Assembly (NCBI GenBank): GCA_028023455.1
Contig: JAQFVV010012545.1
Span: 2,565,001-2,629,000, forward strand
From: Epiperipatus broadwayi
Taxonomy: Eukaryota > Onychophora > Udeonychophora > Euonychophora > Peripatidae
Direction of reading: 5' to 3'
DNA: 64,000 bases
A program made the position numbers and the translations under genes. Each line of letters starts with the position of its first letter. The stretch's first letter is position 1. Positions 10,431 through 23,187 of this stretch are shown here, one piece after another. The notes under the pieces are model-generated. The model saw only the letters and a program-made list of their open reading frames with translations. It was not told the origin of the DNA and did no database searches.

Positions 10431-11737
10431 TGAACCGAATTTGAATATGTGTATTCGAAACACCAGTCTCTTAGGCAGAGAAGAACATACTCGGAGAGTA
10501 TGTATGCCCAAACGATAGCTATAAAGTATATAACTAGTGTTACATTTCCAGGACATAGCTTCTTCTCGGCTGTTGAGTTCAACACCAAGTTCAAAGCACT
10601 TTTTTTGTTTGTGTATAAACACGGGCGCCAGCTGCTTATTCTAAAAGAATACTAAAAGAATAGACAACGCACTTTGAATAGTGGCCACTAACTCAACGCC
10701 TAAATCCATGACTAGCTCAGTTGTTTGTAATCACTAATAGATTATACTTAATTAGTGGTTAAAAGACTTGATAAAAGAATTTGTTAAAAAGAATTTATAA
10801 AAGGAATTGATAAAAGAATTGACCAACAGATAAAGTTTAATTTTAAAGATAATTTATTAACTAACATTTATTTACTAAATTTAAACATTTTATAATTCTA
10901 ATAACCCACATGCATATTTTAAATTAACATTTCTAAATAGTTTAAATATTCCTATATATTTAATAACAGAACACTCTAATTTAACTAATAAATATTGATA
11001 TAATGATCACGCACATATTAACTCATGCACACACATAATAATGACAATAAAGGACTACATAGCATTTGAAATTTAATCACACACATATCAATAGTTCATT
11101 TATGTATGATATCGAGTTCATATAATTAGACTCTTGGAGGATTCGCACGAATTAATGAAATGCAATGGCTATTACAGTATAAATGAAATAAGCAAATGTT
11201 TTTACCTAGGATTTTGAATGTTGACATAGATTTAACACTTTGTTTTCTTCTTGTTTGTTGTTTCTTCCAGTATGAATGGTTCCAGTATGAATGCTTCCAG
11301 CCAGCTGGGACGTTTCCTTGCTGAGTTTCCTGATTTTCACGATTATTACTATCGGAGACAATTAGATACTGACGGAGATTTTCTAAGATGTTAAGTTGAC
11401 ATTATTTCACGGGCAGATCTGCTGTTTTCTCGGACATCTGAGCTGGAGGTGAACGTGCGTTCCAAAATATTCTCAGCACTGCATTTTGTTTCTTAACTGA
11501 CTCAATTAATTTCCGAACTGCACTCTCTCAATAACTTTGTGAACTGATTGTCTCAACTCAATTAATTTGTGGCTTTTTTATTTCAAAAACTAACGCTAGA
11601 AAACTATTTAATTCTTATCTTTTCGAAAACAAACTGCAATAACTTCAACATTTAATTTTATGTTTTTCTTTTATGAAAGATTACTTTAATAATAATTTTA
11701 GGTAAAAATTATATGTGCCTATATCAATATAGGTACA
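10431..11737 (-). repeat. LTR of element 2 (5' LTR in element orientation)
   Basis: Direct repeat of 6965-8258, about 1307 bp, starting TGAACCG and ending GGTACA. The last bases are included in a 59-bp tandem duplication that continues into the flank. Confidence 0.85.
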
Positions 11738-11846
11738 ATATATATATATTGTACCATCTACAAATAGTTGGTTCAAATATATTGTATATAGGTACAATAT
11801 ATATATATTGTACCATCTACAAATAGTTGGTTCAAATATATTGGCA
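11729..11846 (+). repeat. Two 59-bp tandem copies spanning the LTR end
   Basis: The unit (AGGTACA, an AT run, TTGTACCATCTACAAATAG and flank) occurs twice, at 11729-11787 and 11788-11846. The first copy contains the terminal AGGTACA of the LTR, so the duplication arose after insertion. Confidence 0.8.
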
Positions 11847-14445
11847 TTTGAAAATACTTAGAAGCTAAAAAAAAGGTAAAATTTAAAGATCTTGTAAAAG
11901 ACGCAATTTGCTTAGTATAATTTATTTATTTTTAAATTTACAATGAGAGTTGATTTTTTTTTGTTCCGAATTATTTATCTGTAATTTAATAAAAGTTGAA
12001 ATTGGAAAGAATAAAAAAAGCAGAAAGATTACTAATCCAGATAAAAAGAAATTCTGAAGTAAAAGATTACCATCAGTAAAAACTTTTTGGAAGCTAATTA
12101 AAGATGGCTGAATTAAGTTGTAAAACAAAGACTTTGTAACTTAAATTTAAGAAAGAATGTACAAGATTAGTATCATGTATTCTGGTAAAAGAATTAAAGA
12201 AAATAGATGTGCAGAGAAGTCTAAAAATTGATTGTGAATATAAAAGGTCAGAAAAACTTAAAACTGGGTCTTTGTCTTCTCCCTAACACAGTTTTCATTA
12301 GAAAATGTCTTATTCTGGACTACTCATATGTAGGACTACCACTACTCAAATGCTGATGTGAATCATCATGCAGAGTGGAACTTATGCACTTACAGATACC
12401 TTTCATTATATAGGTCACTCAGAAAAACCATCAAGTCTAGCATTAGGATGAGCCAAAAACCTACAAAAATGTTGACAGAGTGAAACTAATTAATTGAAAA
12501 TGTGTACTACATAACTTACCAGTAAGATTATTCATATCCTGATTGTCACTAAATTAAGTGTTGGCAAACAATTCTTACTATAAGCTTATAATATATTACT
12601 AATAGAGACATTTGCAGATTTATCATTTAAAGAACTTTCTAGAAGAAACTTAAAAAATGTAATATGAATTGTAGTAATTAATTGATCAATGTTATCTGGA
12701 TTAGCATGTAGATGCCTTCCAATTTTATTTAATAATTTATCTTTAAATATTTTAATTTGTTAGAATAAAATATTTATTTCTAATATCAACTTTTCATTGG
12801 GCTTATTAATATTAGTTTATTAGAATTTAAATGTATAAATTACCTTTGCCAATAGTTATTAATTAAGCTGTGGGAGTAATATTCTCTAAATATAAATAAA
12901 GTTATGGGAAATCCTAATCCCAATCTTTTAAATTATTTTCTCCTCAATTTAAAATATGTGACATGATGGATTTCATCGGATTCTTGTATGAATCCTAGTG
13001 CCCTTATTAAAATAAATAAAAAGCTGATTCCGTCAGCAGCATAAGTCATAATAAGAAACAAGATATTTTTCTTCTCCATAGCTTGATTAACTTTCACTTA
13101 ATAGTGTGTAAAAGAAAGCTTACCAAAATGTGAAAAATGTTACAATATATACAATATATATATATATATATATTGTACCGGTCAAAATTGTATGTTAACT
13201 CAACACGACACACAGCCTGGCTAAAAGTACCTCGAATCCAACTGTATGCGAGATCAAAGATACAGAATACTTATGGATTCTGCCCTGTTTACCCACTTTC
13301 TAAATATGCAAACTAATTAACAACATTTTCGAGGCAAGCAATTAATCTTTTCCACACTCCATCCCACTAGCATCAATGGTAGAACATGGATCTCAACTAA
13401 TTCATATTTCTAACTCTAATTATTAACTTTAATTAGACTATCTATTTATTTAAATATAAAATGGTATGTGTGTGACCTTGAGTCATCAGATATCAGCACA
13501 ATATTTAATTAAAAAATACTAATTTTAGAATGAAGAAATAGAGACGAACCACAGGTAGCTTAAATTCACAGATATATATTTAATAAATCATTTGATAATT
13601 TATCTAATGTCTCTGATTTGATTTTATAAATTATTTAACACAAATTTCTATTCTGTTATTTATTATGCATTTGGCAAGAGAGCGGTATAGTTTATATGCC
13701 AATCTAACAAATGTAAACAATTATCAATTTGTGGAAGACCCCCGCCCAAGTCTGAGATATAGGAATGGTTATTTTTAAAGAGCTATGATAAACATAATTT
13801 TATTCTGATTGATTTTATTTTAAGAGAGAAATTATTAATTCAAACTATAGGGATTGGTGTCAGAGAGAGTGACACATTTAAAATATAAATGGATTGCGAT
13901 ATTCGCAAATAAATATTTCATGATTTAAAATATGTAAATTAATCAGATCATGGTCAATCCACCATCATGTGCTCAGACAAAGGAAAGTGAACAAATTTCA
14001 GTATTCAATATTACAATACCAGCATAGACTGAATTCACTTGCCCTGTTCCCATGACACCAAGAAATAAAGAAAAAAATAGTCTGCACCATTGGAAAACCT
14101 AAAATATTTCAGGTGAAAGAATGAGAATTGCCAAGGCTAGCTAAGCTCTGCTTACCCCGAGTACTCCTATTTTAGCTTTCATATCCTGATAAGAAAATTT
14201 ATGGCCAGTGAAATTATCACATGGTCATAGTTATGCTCTAGCAGTCACACAGAACAAAAGACAAGTAATTAAGCAAAATAGCAGTAAGGCAAAATACGAA
14301 TACTGGAGAATATATTTTAGCATTTAAATATATAATTGTGCTGAGCTATAAAGATTACATAAATGCATATGGATTGATCAAGATCAGACCAACAAGAATA
14401 AAATAAGCATTAATTACTATTATAAATTTATTAAACGCACATTGA
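11847..14445. other. AT-rich stretch with no recognisable gene
   Basis: No coding region or RNA gene was recognised. An (AT)n run lies at about 13154-13175. The sequence after it begins TTGTACCGGTC, an LTR-like start, but no matching end was found. Confidence 0.5.
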
Positions 14446-14660
14446 TTACGTAAGTAATATTTACTGAGGCTATAACCTCGATAATAACCTCGATAATATG
14501 CGTATAAAATGCGATAGTAGGGACCTCTACAGGTGTTTTAAACACAAGCTTACACTTTCTTTCATAGCATAAGCTTGTGGTTAAAACACCTGTAGAGGTC
14601 CCTACTATCGCATTTTATATGCATATTATCAAGGTTATAGCCTCAGTAAATATTAATTAT
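14446..14660. repeat. Palindrome E (foldback repeat)
   Basis: The left arm (about 14446-14556) returns in reverse complement at about 14566-14658, around a loop of about 10 bases. Inner arms contain AGGGACCTCTACAGGTGTTT and AAGCTTA, with outer ends AATATTTACTGAGG / CCTCAGTAAATATT. Twelve bases (TAACCTCGATAA) are duplicated in the left arm only. The same ends and the GGGACCTCTACAGGT block occur in palindrome F. No coding capacity. Confidence 0.8.
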
Positions 14661-16020
14661 TATTACGAATATTTGTAATGAGCGACACATATCTCCCTTC
14701 AGCACAAAATCCCACTACATTTCAAATGACATTCTATTTCTCTCTTATTATTTAACATGAATATAATTTATAAACCCCCTCCCTTTTATTTTTTAAAAAT
14801 GAAATAATTTAAACTAAATAAACTCTTGTACTTGAATCTCACATCTCCCCACAATTAAACCGTGTACGTATAAATATAAAAAAAGTCACATAATAATATA
14901 AAATGGTTTCATCTCGACAAAACAAAAGTAGCTCCAAGTATTTATCTTTCAGAGCTAGAAAATTATTCATTTTTATTTACTGACAAATGTTGGTTGGGAA
15001 ATAGGCAGCAAAATATTTATTTAGGTGAAGCTTTTGTTGAAATGGAACAAACATTGGCATATATTCATTTCATTTTAAGTAATTAATAACATTTTCTAAA
15101 CCACAATTAGAAGAAAGTTTAGCATTAAGAAGAGGCATAATTTTAAAACAGATAGAAAGATAGAAAAGACATATTTTAAGTCATAGCAAGCATATTTTAC
15201 AGAGTATTAAATTAAATATTTTAAATTACATTTAAATTACATTATGGGAATTACATTTTAGAAGACATTTCAATTAGCATGAGTTACATTATTTGGTCAC
15301 TGAAGTCTAGAAGAATAAATTAGGTGGTTAGAAATAACAAATTGGAAACATATTACCTAATTTATGATGAGTCCAAGTGGAAGTTGGAATCCCCTGATGA
15401 AAACTGAATTTCCACACAGGCATAGCTAGCTATGAATTGAATAAAAGAGTTCAACAGTTCATTTTGATGAATTTTCTTCAGCATGAGGTATTGGACAATC
15501 ATCTTTGGGACAGCGGGAGATTGGCAAGTTAAAACCGTCTACCCAACTACCATGCTTTCAGACATTTATAACTGGCATAGGTTCATCAGGCAATCACTGA
15601 CAAAAACTGCGATTGGCTCCTCTATTGTTCTCTTTGGCTATTTATACCTTTTTAAAACTATTTTTGAGAAATTCCATTTTTCATATGCTCCAGGCTAAGT
15701 GGAAATGCTGGCATACTTAAAGTATATTAGTATTGTATTCTTGAGATCAACTTTCCGATAAACCCAATGATTTAATTGTTTCAAATCTATTTTTAATTAA
15801 ATGTAGATTTGCAGAATTTATATTTCAAATTATCTTTTACTTTAATTAAAAAATCCATTACCATTTTGTTACTGGATTTTCTTTTGTTTGAACGCTATGG
15901 AATGTTAGTGATTTATCATGAAAGCAAATCTCCAGAATAAAATACTTAAAAATATATCATATTAAAAATTTATATATTGATTTTTATAAAAGTTTCCGTC
16001 TATAATTCTATATATATATA
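14661..16020. other. AT-rich stretch with a small unexplained GC-richer patch
   Basis: An open frame of 71 codons lies at 15483-15698 on the plus strand. It resembles nothing I recognise and has no convincing splice or promoter context, so it is not called a gene. A TATA-like string near 15640 is noted only. The rest is AT-rich. Confidence 0.4.
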
Positions 16021-16088
16021 TTAAAACGAAGATTTGCACGGGTTAAATATATAAAATACATATTTTGCGGGTTCATCTGTGTTAAAAA

Positions 16089-16152
16089 CTTTTAATATTA
16101 ATATACTGACATTTCGACTTGGTCACACAAGCCATCCACAAAGTTATAAAAG
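16089..16152 (-). ncRNA. Hammerhead-like motif, left end of pair B
   Basis: On the minus strand: CTTTTA/TAAAAG distal stem I, ACT/AGT proximal stem I, and a GGCTTG/CAAGTC hairpin followed by GAAA. The place of CTGATGA reads TTGTGGAT, so the core is not canonical. It mirrors 17406-17469. Confidence 0.4.
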
Positions 16153-16291
16153 GTAGAAAGATGGTTGCAGAGGCACTACAATCACTGATTTGAATAAAAT
16201 ATTAAAATTCCACCAATAGCAAAAATGTTAAATTTAGGAATGTTTTTTAAAAAAAATCTTTCCAAATAGGAGGAAGTTTGCATGTATCATC

Positions 16292-16987
16292 TCACTTATT
16301 GATACAATCTGGCCTTTTAAGTATCTCAATGGCTTCTCTAATTTTGCATTGGTAGAGATTATCACATCTGGATATGATCCTGGCACTAGAAAAATCAATT
16401 TTATGACCTGAATCCATAGTATGGAGTGAGAATGCTGATGATGATGAGTGTTGTTTACCTGCATTAGCATGCTCATCTCTCCTAACACTGATGCGACGAT
16501 TACTCATACCTATGTAAGAAGCTTTACAATTTTTACATGAGATTTGATAGACACCATGAGATTCAAGAGGGATTGAATCCTTAGGCTTGGTTATTATATT
16601 GCTGATCTTTTGATGAGCAGAAAATGCTGTATCTATATTATAGCATTTTAATATATGTCCGATACTGTCTGTAGTTCCTTTTACATATGGAACCCAAATC
16701 CTAATAGTTGATTTATCATCTTTTTGTTTCCTATTTTGTCTATTTTGGGCTTGAAATAAGGCTTTTTTTTTTATAAATTTGTAATTATAACTATTTGCTA
16801 ATAAAACACTATTAATATGATTTATTTCTTCTTTCAGATGTGTCTCATATGAAAGGTTAATTGCTCTATTTAAAAGAGTTTTGGCTACAGAAACTATCTG
16901 AGTTGGGTGATGATGAGAATGGAAATGCAAATATCTGTCTGTGTGTGTATCCTTTCTGTAAATAGAAAAAGATAAACTATTTGGTGT
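16292..16987 (-). pseudogene. PLE RT tail, linker and GIY-YIG endonuclease, left arm of pair B
   Basis: The frame is open from about 16987 down to a TGA at 16292. It begins RKDTHTDRYLHFHSHHHP, the conserved post-palm block of PLE reverse transcriptases. A linker follows with VPYVKGTTDSIGHIL, and then the endonuclease core GVYQISCKNCKASYIGMSNR with RRDEH. The CxxC and the GIY-YIG tyrosines are intact. The stop after RPDCINK removes a short tail (DDTCKLPPIWKDFF) that the right arm still has. No catalytic RT palm is present, so the copy is not autonomous. Confidence 0.8.
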
Positions 16988-16991
16988 TCTG

Positions 16992-17324
16992 GTGAAATCT
17001 CATGGTGTCTATCAAATCTCATATAAAAATTGTAAAGCTTCTTACATAGGTATGAGTAATCATCGCATCAGTGTTAGGAGAGATGAGCATGCTAATGCAG
17101 TTAAACAACACTCATCATCATCAGCACTCTCACTCCATACTATGGATTCAGGGCATAAAATTGATTTTTCTAGTGCCAGGATCATATCCAGATGTGATAA
17201 TCTATACCAATGCAAAATTAGAGAAGCCATTGAGATACTTAAAAAACCAGATTGTATCAATAAGCGAGACGATACATGCAAACTTCCTCCTATTTGGAAA
17301 GATTTTTTTAAAAAACATTCCTAA
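16992..17324 (+). pseudogene. PLE GIY-YIG endonuclease, right arm of pair B
   Basis: A 110-residue open frame starts at the join with the left arm and reads SHGVYQISYKNCKASYIGMS followed by RISVRRDEHANA. The first cysteine of the CxxC is Tyr here. The C-terminus is complete (DDTCKLPPIWKDFFKKHS). It has no start signal of its own, because truncation created the 5' edge. Over the shared part it matches the left arm with few substitutions. Confidence 0.8.
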
Positions 17325-17405
17325 ATTTAACATTTTTGCTATTGGTGGAATTTTAACATTTTATTCAAATCAGTGATTGTAGCGCATCTACAACCATCTT
17401 TCTAC

Positions 17406-17469
17406 CTTTTATAACTCTGTGGATGGCTTGTGTGACCAAGTTGAAACGTCAGTATATTAATATTAAAAG
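17406..17469 (+). ncRNA. Hammerhead-like motif, right end of pair B
   Basis: Distal stem I CTTTTA/TAAAAG, proximal ACT/AGT, stem II GGCTTG/CAAGTT, then GAAACGTC with the palindrome ACGT as stem III. Where CTGATGA is expected the sequence is CTGTGGAT, so activity is doubtful. Confidence 0.4.
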
Positions 17470-17511
17470 TTTTTAACACGGATGAACCCGCAAAATATGT
17501 ATTATATATAT

Positions 17512-20500
17512 TAAAACGATAACTTTCCAAGCCCCTATCATTTCACCATCAAACCTAATGACACACTCATCTGTGCTAAGTTCGAACCTATTTACATGTT
17601 AATAAATTTAAAATGAGCTCAGTCTGTATAAACAGTATTATATATTTGCGTGTGAACCAACGCTATAATTAGATAGGATTAGGAAAATTATAGCGTACTA
17701 AAGTTATTTAATATTTCTAAAAATGTTTATTCTATTATTTAAGTTAAGAGTAAATTATTAATTTTGTTGTTTAATATTGTAATTTTGTATGCGGATATAT
17801 AATCTGTGCTATATAGAAGAAAGACATGATTTAAAATATGTAAAAGCCATTATCTAAAAATAATATTAAATGTCTTTAAAAATTGTTAAAAGATTTCTTG
17901 TTTTAAATATATTTCAGGGAAAAGTTTCTCGAAAATATATTTAAAAGCTATATCAAAATATGTTTGTAAATTATTTTAAATAAATATGTTAAAAAGGTTT
18001 GCGTTTTAAAAAAATGTTAAAAGGTTGTTTTTAATGTAAGATTAAAAATAAAAGCTGGTCAAGTAATTAAAAAGATTTCTGATTGTAAACAAGTGTCATT
18101 AACGACCACACCTGGAATCCGTAAAAAGTAAAACTAGTTCAAAATTTACTAATTAAAATCTCCTTAGATAAGATTAAGTTATTTTAAAATCTAAATTGGA
18201 CAATTGTTTGCAATGAAAAATCTTAATTATAATAATAGCTTATGGAATGTTTCTAACATAAGTTATCTAAGATCTGGATTATAAATTGAAAAATATTTAA
18301 TTAAATTCCTGAGTTTAGTGAGTCTTGAGGCGATAGATTCCGATAAGGAAAAAATATAAATATTCTGTATTTTTAACAAGGAGGACAGCCATATTGTTAG
18401 TGAGAATTGCAGCCAGTCTTCACAATTGTTAATGTTTAACATGTCTGGCTAAAAACGGGCATCTTGTTGCTGTTACTCCATGGGAGAATGGGGTTTCTGT
18501 CGTCGAAATGCCTAAACCACCATCATGCCGATAGAAGAGACGAGCCTAACATAATGGGAAAGATGATGCCGCCCAGTCAAACTAAACCAAACCAACAGCC
18601 AAGAACTTGCAGTCCAGATAAATAATACCGGTACCATTTTATTTTTCAAACCGCAGAGCTCTGTGTAATTCTGTGTAATTCTTTATGTAAATATATCTAT
18701 ATAAGTTAGCTAACTCTCTTTTTAAAATAATTATAAAACTAATATGTAACCAAAACTTAAATCCATTTAATTAATATTTTAAATATGTCAATTGCTATCA
18801 AAATTTAATGTGTTAAAGTTTAAATAATCTGACTTATTTATATTTTCCATTCACTTCAAAGTAAATTATTTAGTTTAAAGTTATATCACTGCGGTTGTGT
18901 CTATCTTTCTTTGCTTATTTTAATTAAATGCTTATTATATTTTATATGCCAATATTTCAAAACAGTGGGCACTTAATTTCATGTTTTTAAGAAGATATTA
19001 TTTGAAAATCTTCGCGTAATTTGTTTATAGCATCAACTTTCTGCGCTGTTTCGAAATCCTATTTTTTATTATTTAAATGATTTAATATGTGAAATGTGGC
19101 TCTTTTAATCAACCATTTAAAAACTTAACCTTATAAGTTTATTTAAGAATTAAATTTAGCCTTGATCGTATTTATAAGTATATTTGACATTTAAGTTCTT
19201 AAGTCCATAGAAATATACTTTCCCTCCTTAAATATTTATTATCTATAAGTAACTTAATAGATCGAGCATGTCAAAGTACAGATGTAGTAATATTCCCTTT
19301 AGTAGCATAGACATTTATTATCAGGCTACACAAGAGTTGGTCCCAATTTGATAGAGCTAATATGCTATTAACTCATATTTCATAGTATGAAATATACTAT
19401 TCTTTGCTTGGCGGATGTGATATATTATTTTATAAAATTATTCTCGTTTTGCTGCTATACGTAATATACGTATCTCAAGATGGAGCCATGGCATTGCCAG
19501 CACATCTTCTCTTATAGGGTAGAGCAGTAGCGAAGCCTGAGCCAAGGCCAGGTTAGCACGTAAGTCCCCCACCATTCCTGAACACAATGTTCCTTTTCAC
19601 GCAGCATTGCGATCGGTTACAGGGTACCGGCGTTTGTCGCAAGAACCCTGAAGTTATTTCATCCATCCGCAGAGCGACTTTTCCTATTATTGTTTACCTG
19701 TGCCATAGCGCATTGGTAAAATCTTATTGCAGCCAACTCTCCCACCTTAACATAACGCTTTCAGCATTCTGAAATTTTCTCTCGAAAGCCATGTTCGATC
19801 GATCATTACTTGAGCTGGTTTATGCGCTCGTTATTAAGTCATATTGTATATTTTAGTAAATGAATTCATGATCAAAGTTCAATATAATTATTTATATAAC
19901 AGCCACAAATGTAATAGGATTTGGCTTAAATAGATTTATAGACATAACGTAGTGATTAAATATGTATCAGTTGTAAAGCAATTCATGATGGGCATATGTT
20001 AAACCCATGTATGAAAATTTAATGAAATTATTTATATAAAGCTATTTTGAATTGTATATAAAAAGAGAATGTGTTCTCTTATCCACCCAATGTTTGCGTA
20101 CATTCGATGCTGAAATGTGTAAAACTTATCAATTTCATGCCAATTGTAAATAAATATATAATTAATTTAATGTATTTTGTTCTCTGTCTCATTATTGATC
20201 TAATTCAATCCAATTCTAATTATTATTTATAGTCTATATATGTGAAAACTATGCATTAAGTTAAATTAGATTAGTGATATATTTTAGTCAATTAAGAACC
20301 TCTCTTTTAATTATCAGAGTCTTATTGCTTCTCCGTGACCTATGTCGGCCATGTGGAAAGAGGTATACTACGTGTAATTTCAAGGTGGTCATTCATAGGG
20401 TCTTGAGTCTTGGAATCCTGGCTTACGAGTTGAAGTGTGGTCGGACTTGGGATGTCACAGTCCTAGTCTGGTCAGCTTCAGTCTCTTTTGCTTGGATTCT

Positions 20501-20538
20501 GAATTCTGTTACGCGAATGTACAAACTTGACTGTTACA
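17512..20538 (+). repeat. 5' LTR of element 1
   Basis: It runs from AAACGATAACTTTCC to TTGACTGTTACA and matches 24585-27634 throughout. A GC-richer segment at about 19480-19760 stands out from the AT-rich rest and may hold the promoter, but no specific signal can be proved. Short open frames inside (19587-19772, 20274-20660) have no recognisable product. Confidence 0.85.
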
Positions 20539-21510
20539 TAGTATTTTTTTTCCCAGGTTTGGACACCCATCGTGTGGCTATTCGAATTTTCCATACCCTG
20601 CAATACCCTGTAGAGCATTTAATATGTACATATAGTGTTTTTTCCTTCTATTTTAAATAATAATGAATAATATATATGTAGTATTTTTTTCCCCGGGTTT
20701 GTACGCCCAAAATCATGGGGCATGTAACTTATTTCCACCCCTGAGGAGATTGAGTATAGAGATAAAATTCTTTTGTTTAAAATTAATGATTTTGAATTAA
20801 TTTTTTTTCGTTTTCCAAAATAATGTATATGTATAGATTTTTTTTCCTGAGTTTGAACGTCAATTAATTCCATACTCTGAATAGATTATTATTTTATTAT
20901 ATAAAAATTATTTATATAGATGCATAGTAGAATTTTTAAGGGGATTTATAATATATGTTGTGTAAACTTTCTTGCTCACTGTGACTGGCACCCGAGGATG
21001 ATTTGAATAAATGTCAAATCGTTCTCACATAAATTTTGTCATCAGGAGTAAAGAGAGAAAAGGGGGGTCTATTATTTGTTTTATGTTTTATGAATTGGAT
21101 TGAATGAGAAAGAGAAGGAAATAAATGTAAGGTCAAATCAAGTCTTAAAGGTTCGAAACTAGCACAGACGTGTAAATTAAATTATAACCATGAACCATGG
21201 AAAATTTAAAAAAGAAAAACAGCTGCAAGAGGCCAAGGGTGAGTTGCATTTTATAATTTTTTTTGTTATATATATTAAATTTATTTCACTGTTAGTTAAA
21301 TGTTGGGTGGGCATCAAGCGAATGTATAGCGAGAAGTTAGGTGTATTAATAGAGTTAGGCATAGGTGTTGAGATGAGTAGGAGACAGATCATTTTCTTTG
21401 TGGAGTGCAGCAATTAGCCGAGTTAGTAAAGCAAACAAAAACCAAGAAACTTTAGTAAAAACGAATTGAGCCAGTAAAAAGAGAAAAATTTTTTTTGTTA
21501 GTATATTAAA
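20539..21510 (+). other. Leader of element 1 with three related short blocks
   Basis: Three related strings, each TAG(T)A followed by a T-run, CC and a GTTTG-ACG-like tail, lie at 20539, 20688 and 20834, spaced 149 and 146 bp. The first lies immediately after the LTR, where a primer-binding site belongs, but it does not start with TGG. At about 21011-21035 a perfect 7-bp hairpin (GATTTGA/TCAAATC) follows GAGGAT. Confidence 0.5.
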
Positions 21511-23187
21511 ATGGATAATAGTATGGAAGAAGAAAGGGAAGTAGTGAGCGAAGGGGAAGAAGGGAAAACAGGAAAAGAAGGAATGTGTAGGGGTATTATA
21601 TTAAGATCGGGAAAAGAAATTATGGAAGAGAGTAGCAGCACAGAGGGAGACACGGAAGGTGAAGCGAGTACGAGCCAGATTAGGGACAAGGCATCTATAC
21701 AACAAAGCGTGGCCATGTCAGAAAAGTCAGACAACACGGTAACTGAACAGAGACCCACAGAAGAAATAAAAAAAGAATGCTGGAATATTAATTCAATGAT
21801 GGAATCATTATTGAAACAAATTAAAATGGAAATAGCAACAAGCAGACAGGATGCAGAAGAGAGGGATTATAGAAATAATCTCGAAATGGAATGATGTTTT
21901 GAAGCTTTGGGCAGGCGATGTGAGGAAGGTACAGCACAGATTAGAAAAGACTTAGAAGAAATGCTGTGTAAAGGCCTGCAGGAAGTATCCTTTAGCTGCC
22001 AACAGAATTGTGAAAAAATACAGTTTGAATTCACAGAAATGCTGGATACAACCAGGACAGAAAATAAAAATGAAATGGTGAAAATCCAAGAGGAAATCAA
22101 GGCCATGGGGGAGCAGGTTGAGCATCAAGAAAGGGATATAGGGGAGAAGTTCAATAAAATGGAGACAGATCTTAGCAGGAAGTTTCAGGAATATGAAGAC
22201 ACACATAGTGAGATCCGGGACGAAATATATGAATTAAAAGAAGGCCTGGCTCATAGAAGTCAAGTAGCAGCCGAGGAAGAGAACAGTATAGCAGAATGTA
22301 TTCAAGAATTAAGAAAAGACCTCGCTGAAATGAAGGGAGCAAAGAAAGAAAGCATAGAAAACAGTTTAGCCATTAGTCATTTAGCCGAGAACCCATGCAA
22401 AAGAAAACTAGTATCAGTGGGGGACTCTAAAGAGATTCTTAGAAAGGAGGAAAGCAACGTCAATGCAGAAAGCATCATAAACAAAGGAAATGATCAGATA
22501 GCCACCCCAAATAGCAGTGAGTTAGATGCAGAGACAATTGGACTGGGCATTCCATCAATAGGTAGCCACATAAGTTTAGCAAAATTTATTCAAGTAAAAT
22601 CTTTCAAAGGAGAAGTGGGAGAAAACCCAAAGGCCCATTTAGAAAGTTTAAGGGAACTTTTCAGGTTTCAGAAAATCCCAGTGGCTGATCAGATAGCTTT
22701 ATCTATACACTATTTATATGGGTATGCCAAATCATGGTGGGACTGTTGTAATGAGAAGCCGCAAAATTTTGAGCAATATACGGATGCCATGCACAAAACA
22801 TTTTGGAGTGAGGAGCGCCAGGAGGGTATCTACCATAGTATACTCAGGGAAACCTATGGATCGGTAGTAAAGGAGACCCATACTCAATTTTTTCTGAGGC
22901 AGATAGCTTCCCTCAGATCCTTGATGGCCTTCCCATTCACAGAGACACAGATGATCAGAATTATCCAGCAAAACATGCCTAATCGAATACAACAACTGAT
23001 GATGGGATGTCGGATTAGGACAATAGAAGACATGGCAGAGTTTCTAACAATGGTTGACTTCACACCAGGACCTAAAGAACCACCGGAGAAGATGCGGCAA
23101 ATCGATCCTCCAAGATGTCAAATGATGATGACTAGTAGGTCGCCTAGATGGGAATCCCGAAATCAAACGAGAGTAAAAGAACCCTAA
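21511..23187 (+). pseudogene. gag of LTR element 1, one in-frame TGA
   Basis: One frame runs from ATG 21511 to TAA 23185, broken only by TGA at 21892. The first 127 residues are Glu/Lys-rich and contain RGIILRSGKE. After the stop come about 200 residues of likely coiled coil. A capsid-type Retrotrans_gag region (about 22560-23060) follows: FKGEVGENPKAHLESL, then IHYLYGYAKSWWDCC and FFLRQIASLRSL. Gag packages the element RNA into particles. No CCHC zinc knuckle is seen. It overlaps the protease frame, which lies -1. If the TGA is not read through, only the N-terminal fragment is made. Confidence 0.8.

Larger units (their letters stand above)
6965..11737 (-). mobile_element. LTR element 2: non-autonomous LTR retrotransposon
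   Basis: Near-identical direct repeats of about 1.3 kb flank 2.2 kb of internal sequence. LTRs begin TGAACCG and end GGTACA. On the minus strand, the bases next to the right LTR read TGGCTTTACCCAACG, a good primer-binding-site candidate. The only gag-like ORF is also minus. A purine-rich minus-strand stretch next to the left LTR (8259-8281) can serve as polypurine tract. No protease, reverse transcriptase or integrase was found. Both ends abut (AT)n, so the target duplication cannot be measured. Confidence 0.8.
16021..17509. mobile_element. PLE inverted pair B (5'-truncated, 3' ends outward)
   Basis: The left arm (16021-about 16990) is a minus-strand PLE copy and the right arm (about 16993-17509) a plus-strand copy of the same family, joined with almost no spacer. 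The right arm starts at the GIY-YIG domain, while the left extends further 5' into the RT tail, so truncation points differ. Outer flanks match in reverse complement down to GGATGAACCCGCAAAATATG and an AT run. The overlapping arms are close in sequence. Confidence 0.85.

Noticed and set aside
13150-13420. Sequence starting TTGTACCGGTC after (AT)n, a possible LTR start
   Set aside because: No matching end or second copy was found.
15366-15410. CTGATGA followed by AAACTGAATTTCC
   Set aside because: Stem II and stem III cannot be formed, so not a hammerhead.
19587-20660. Short open frames in the element 1 LTR, repeated in the other LTR
   Set aside because: Their duplication only reflects LTR identity; the second frame differs in length between copies.
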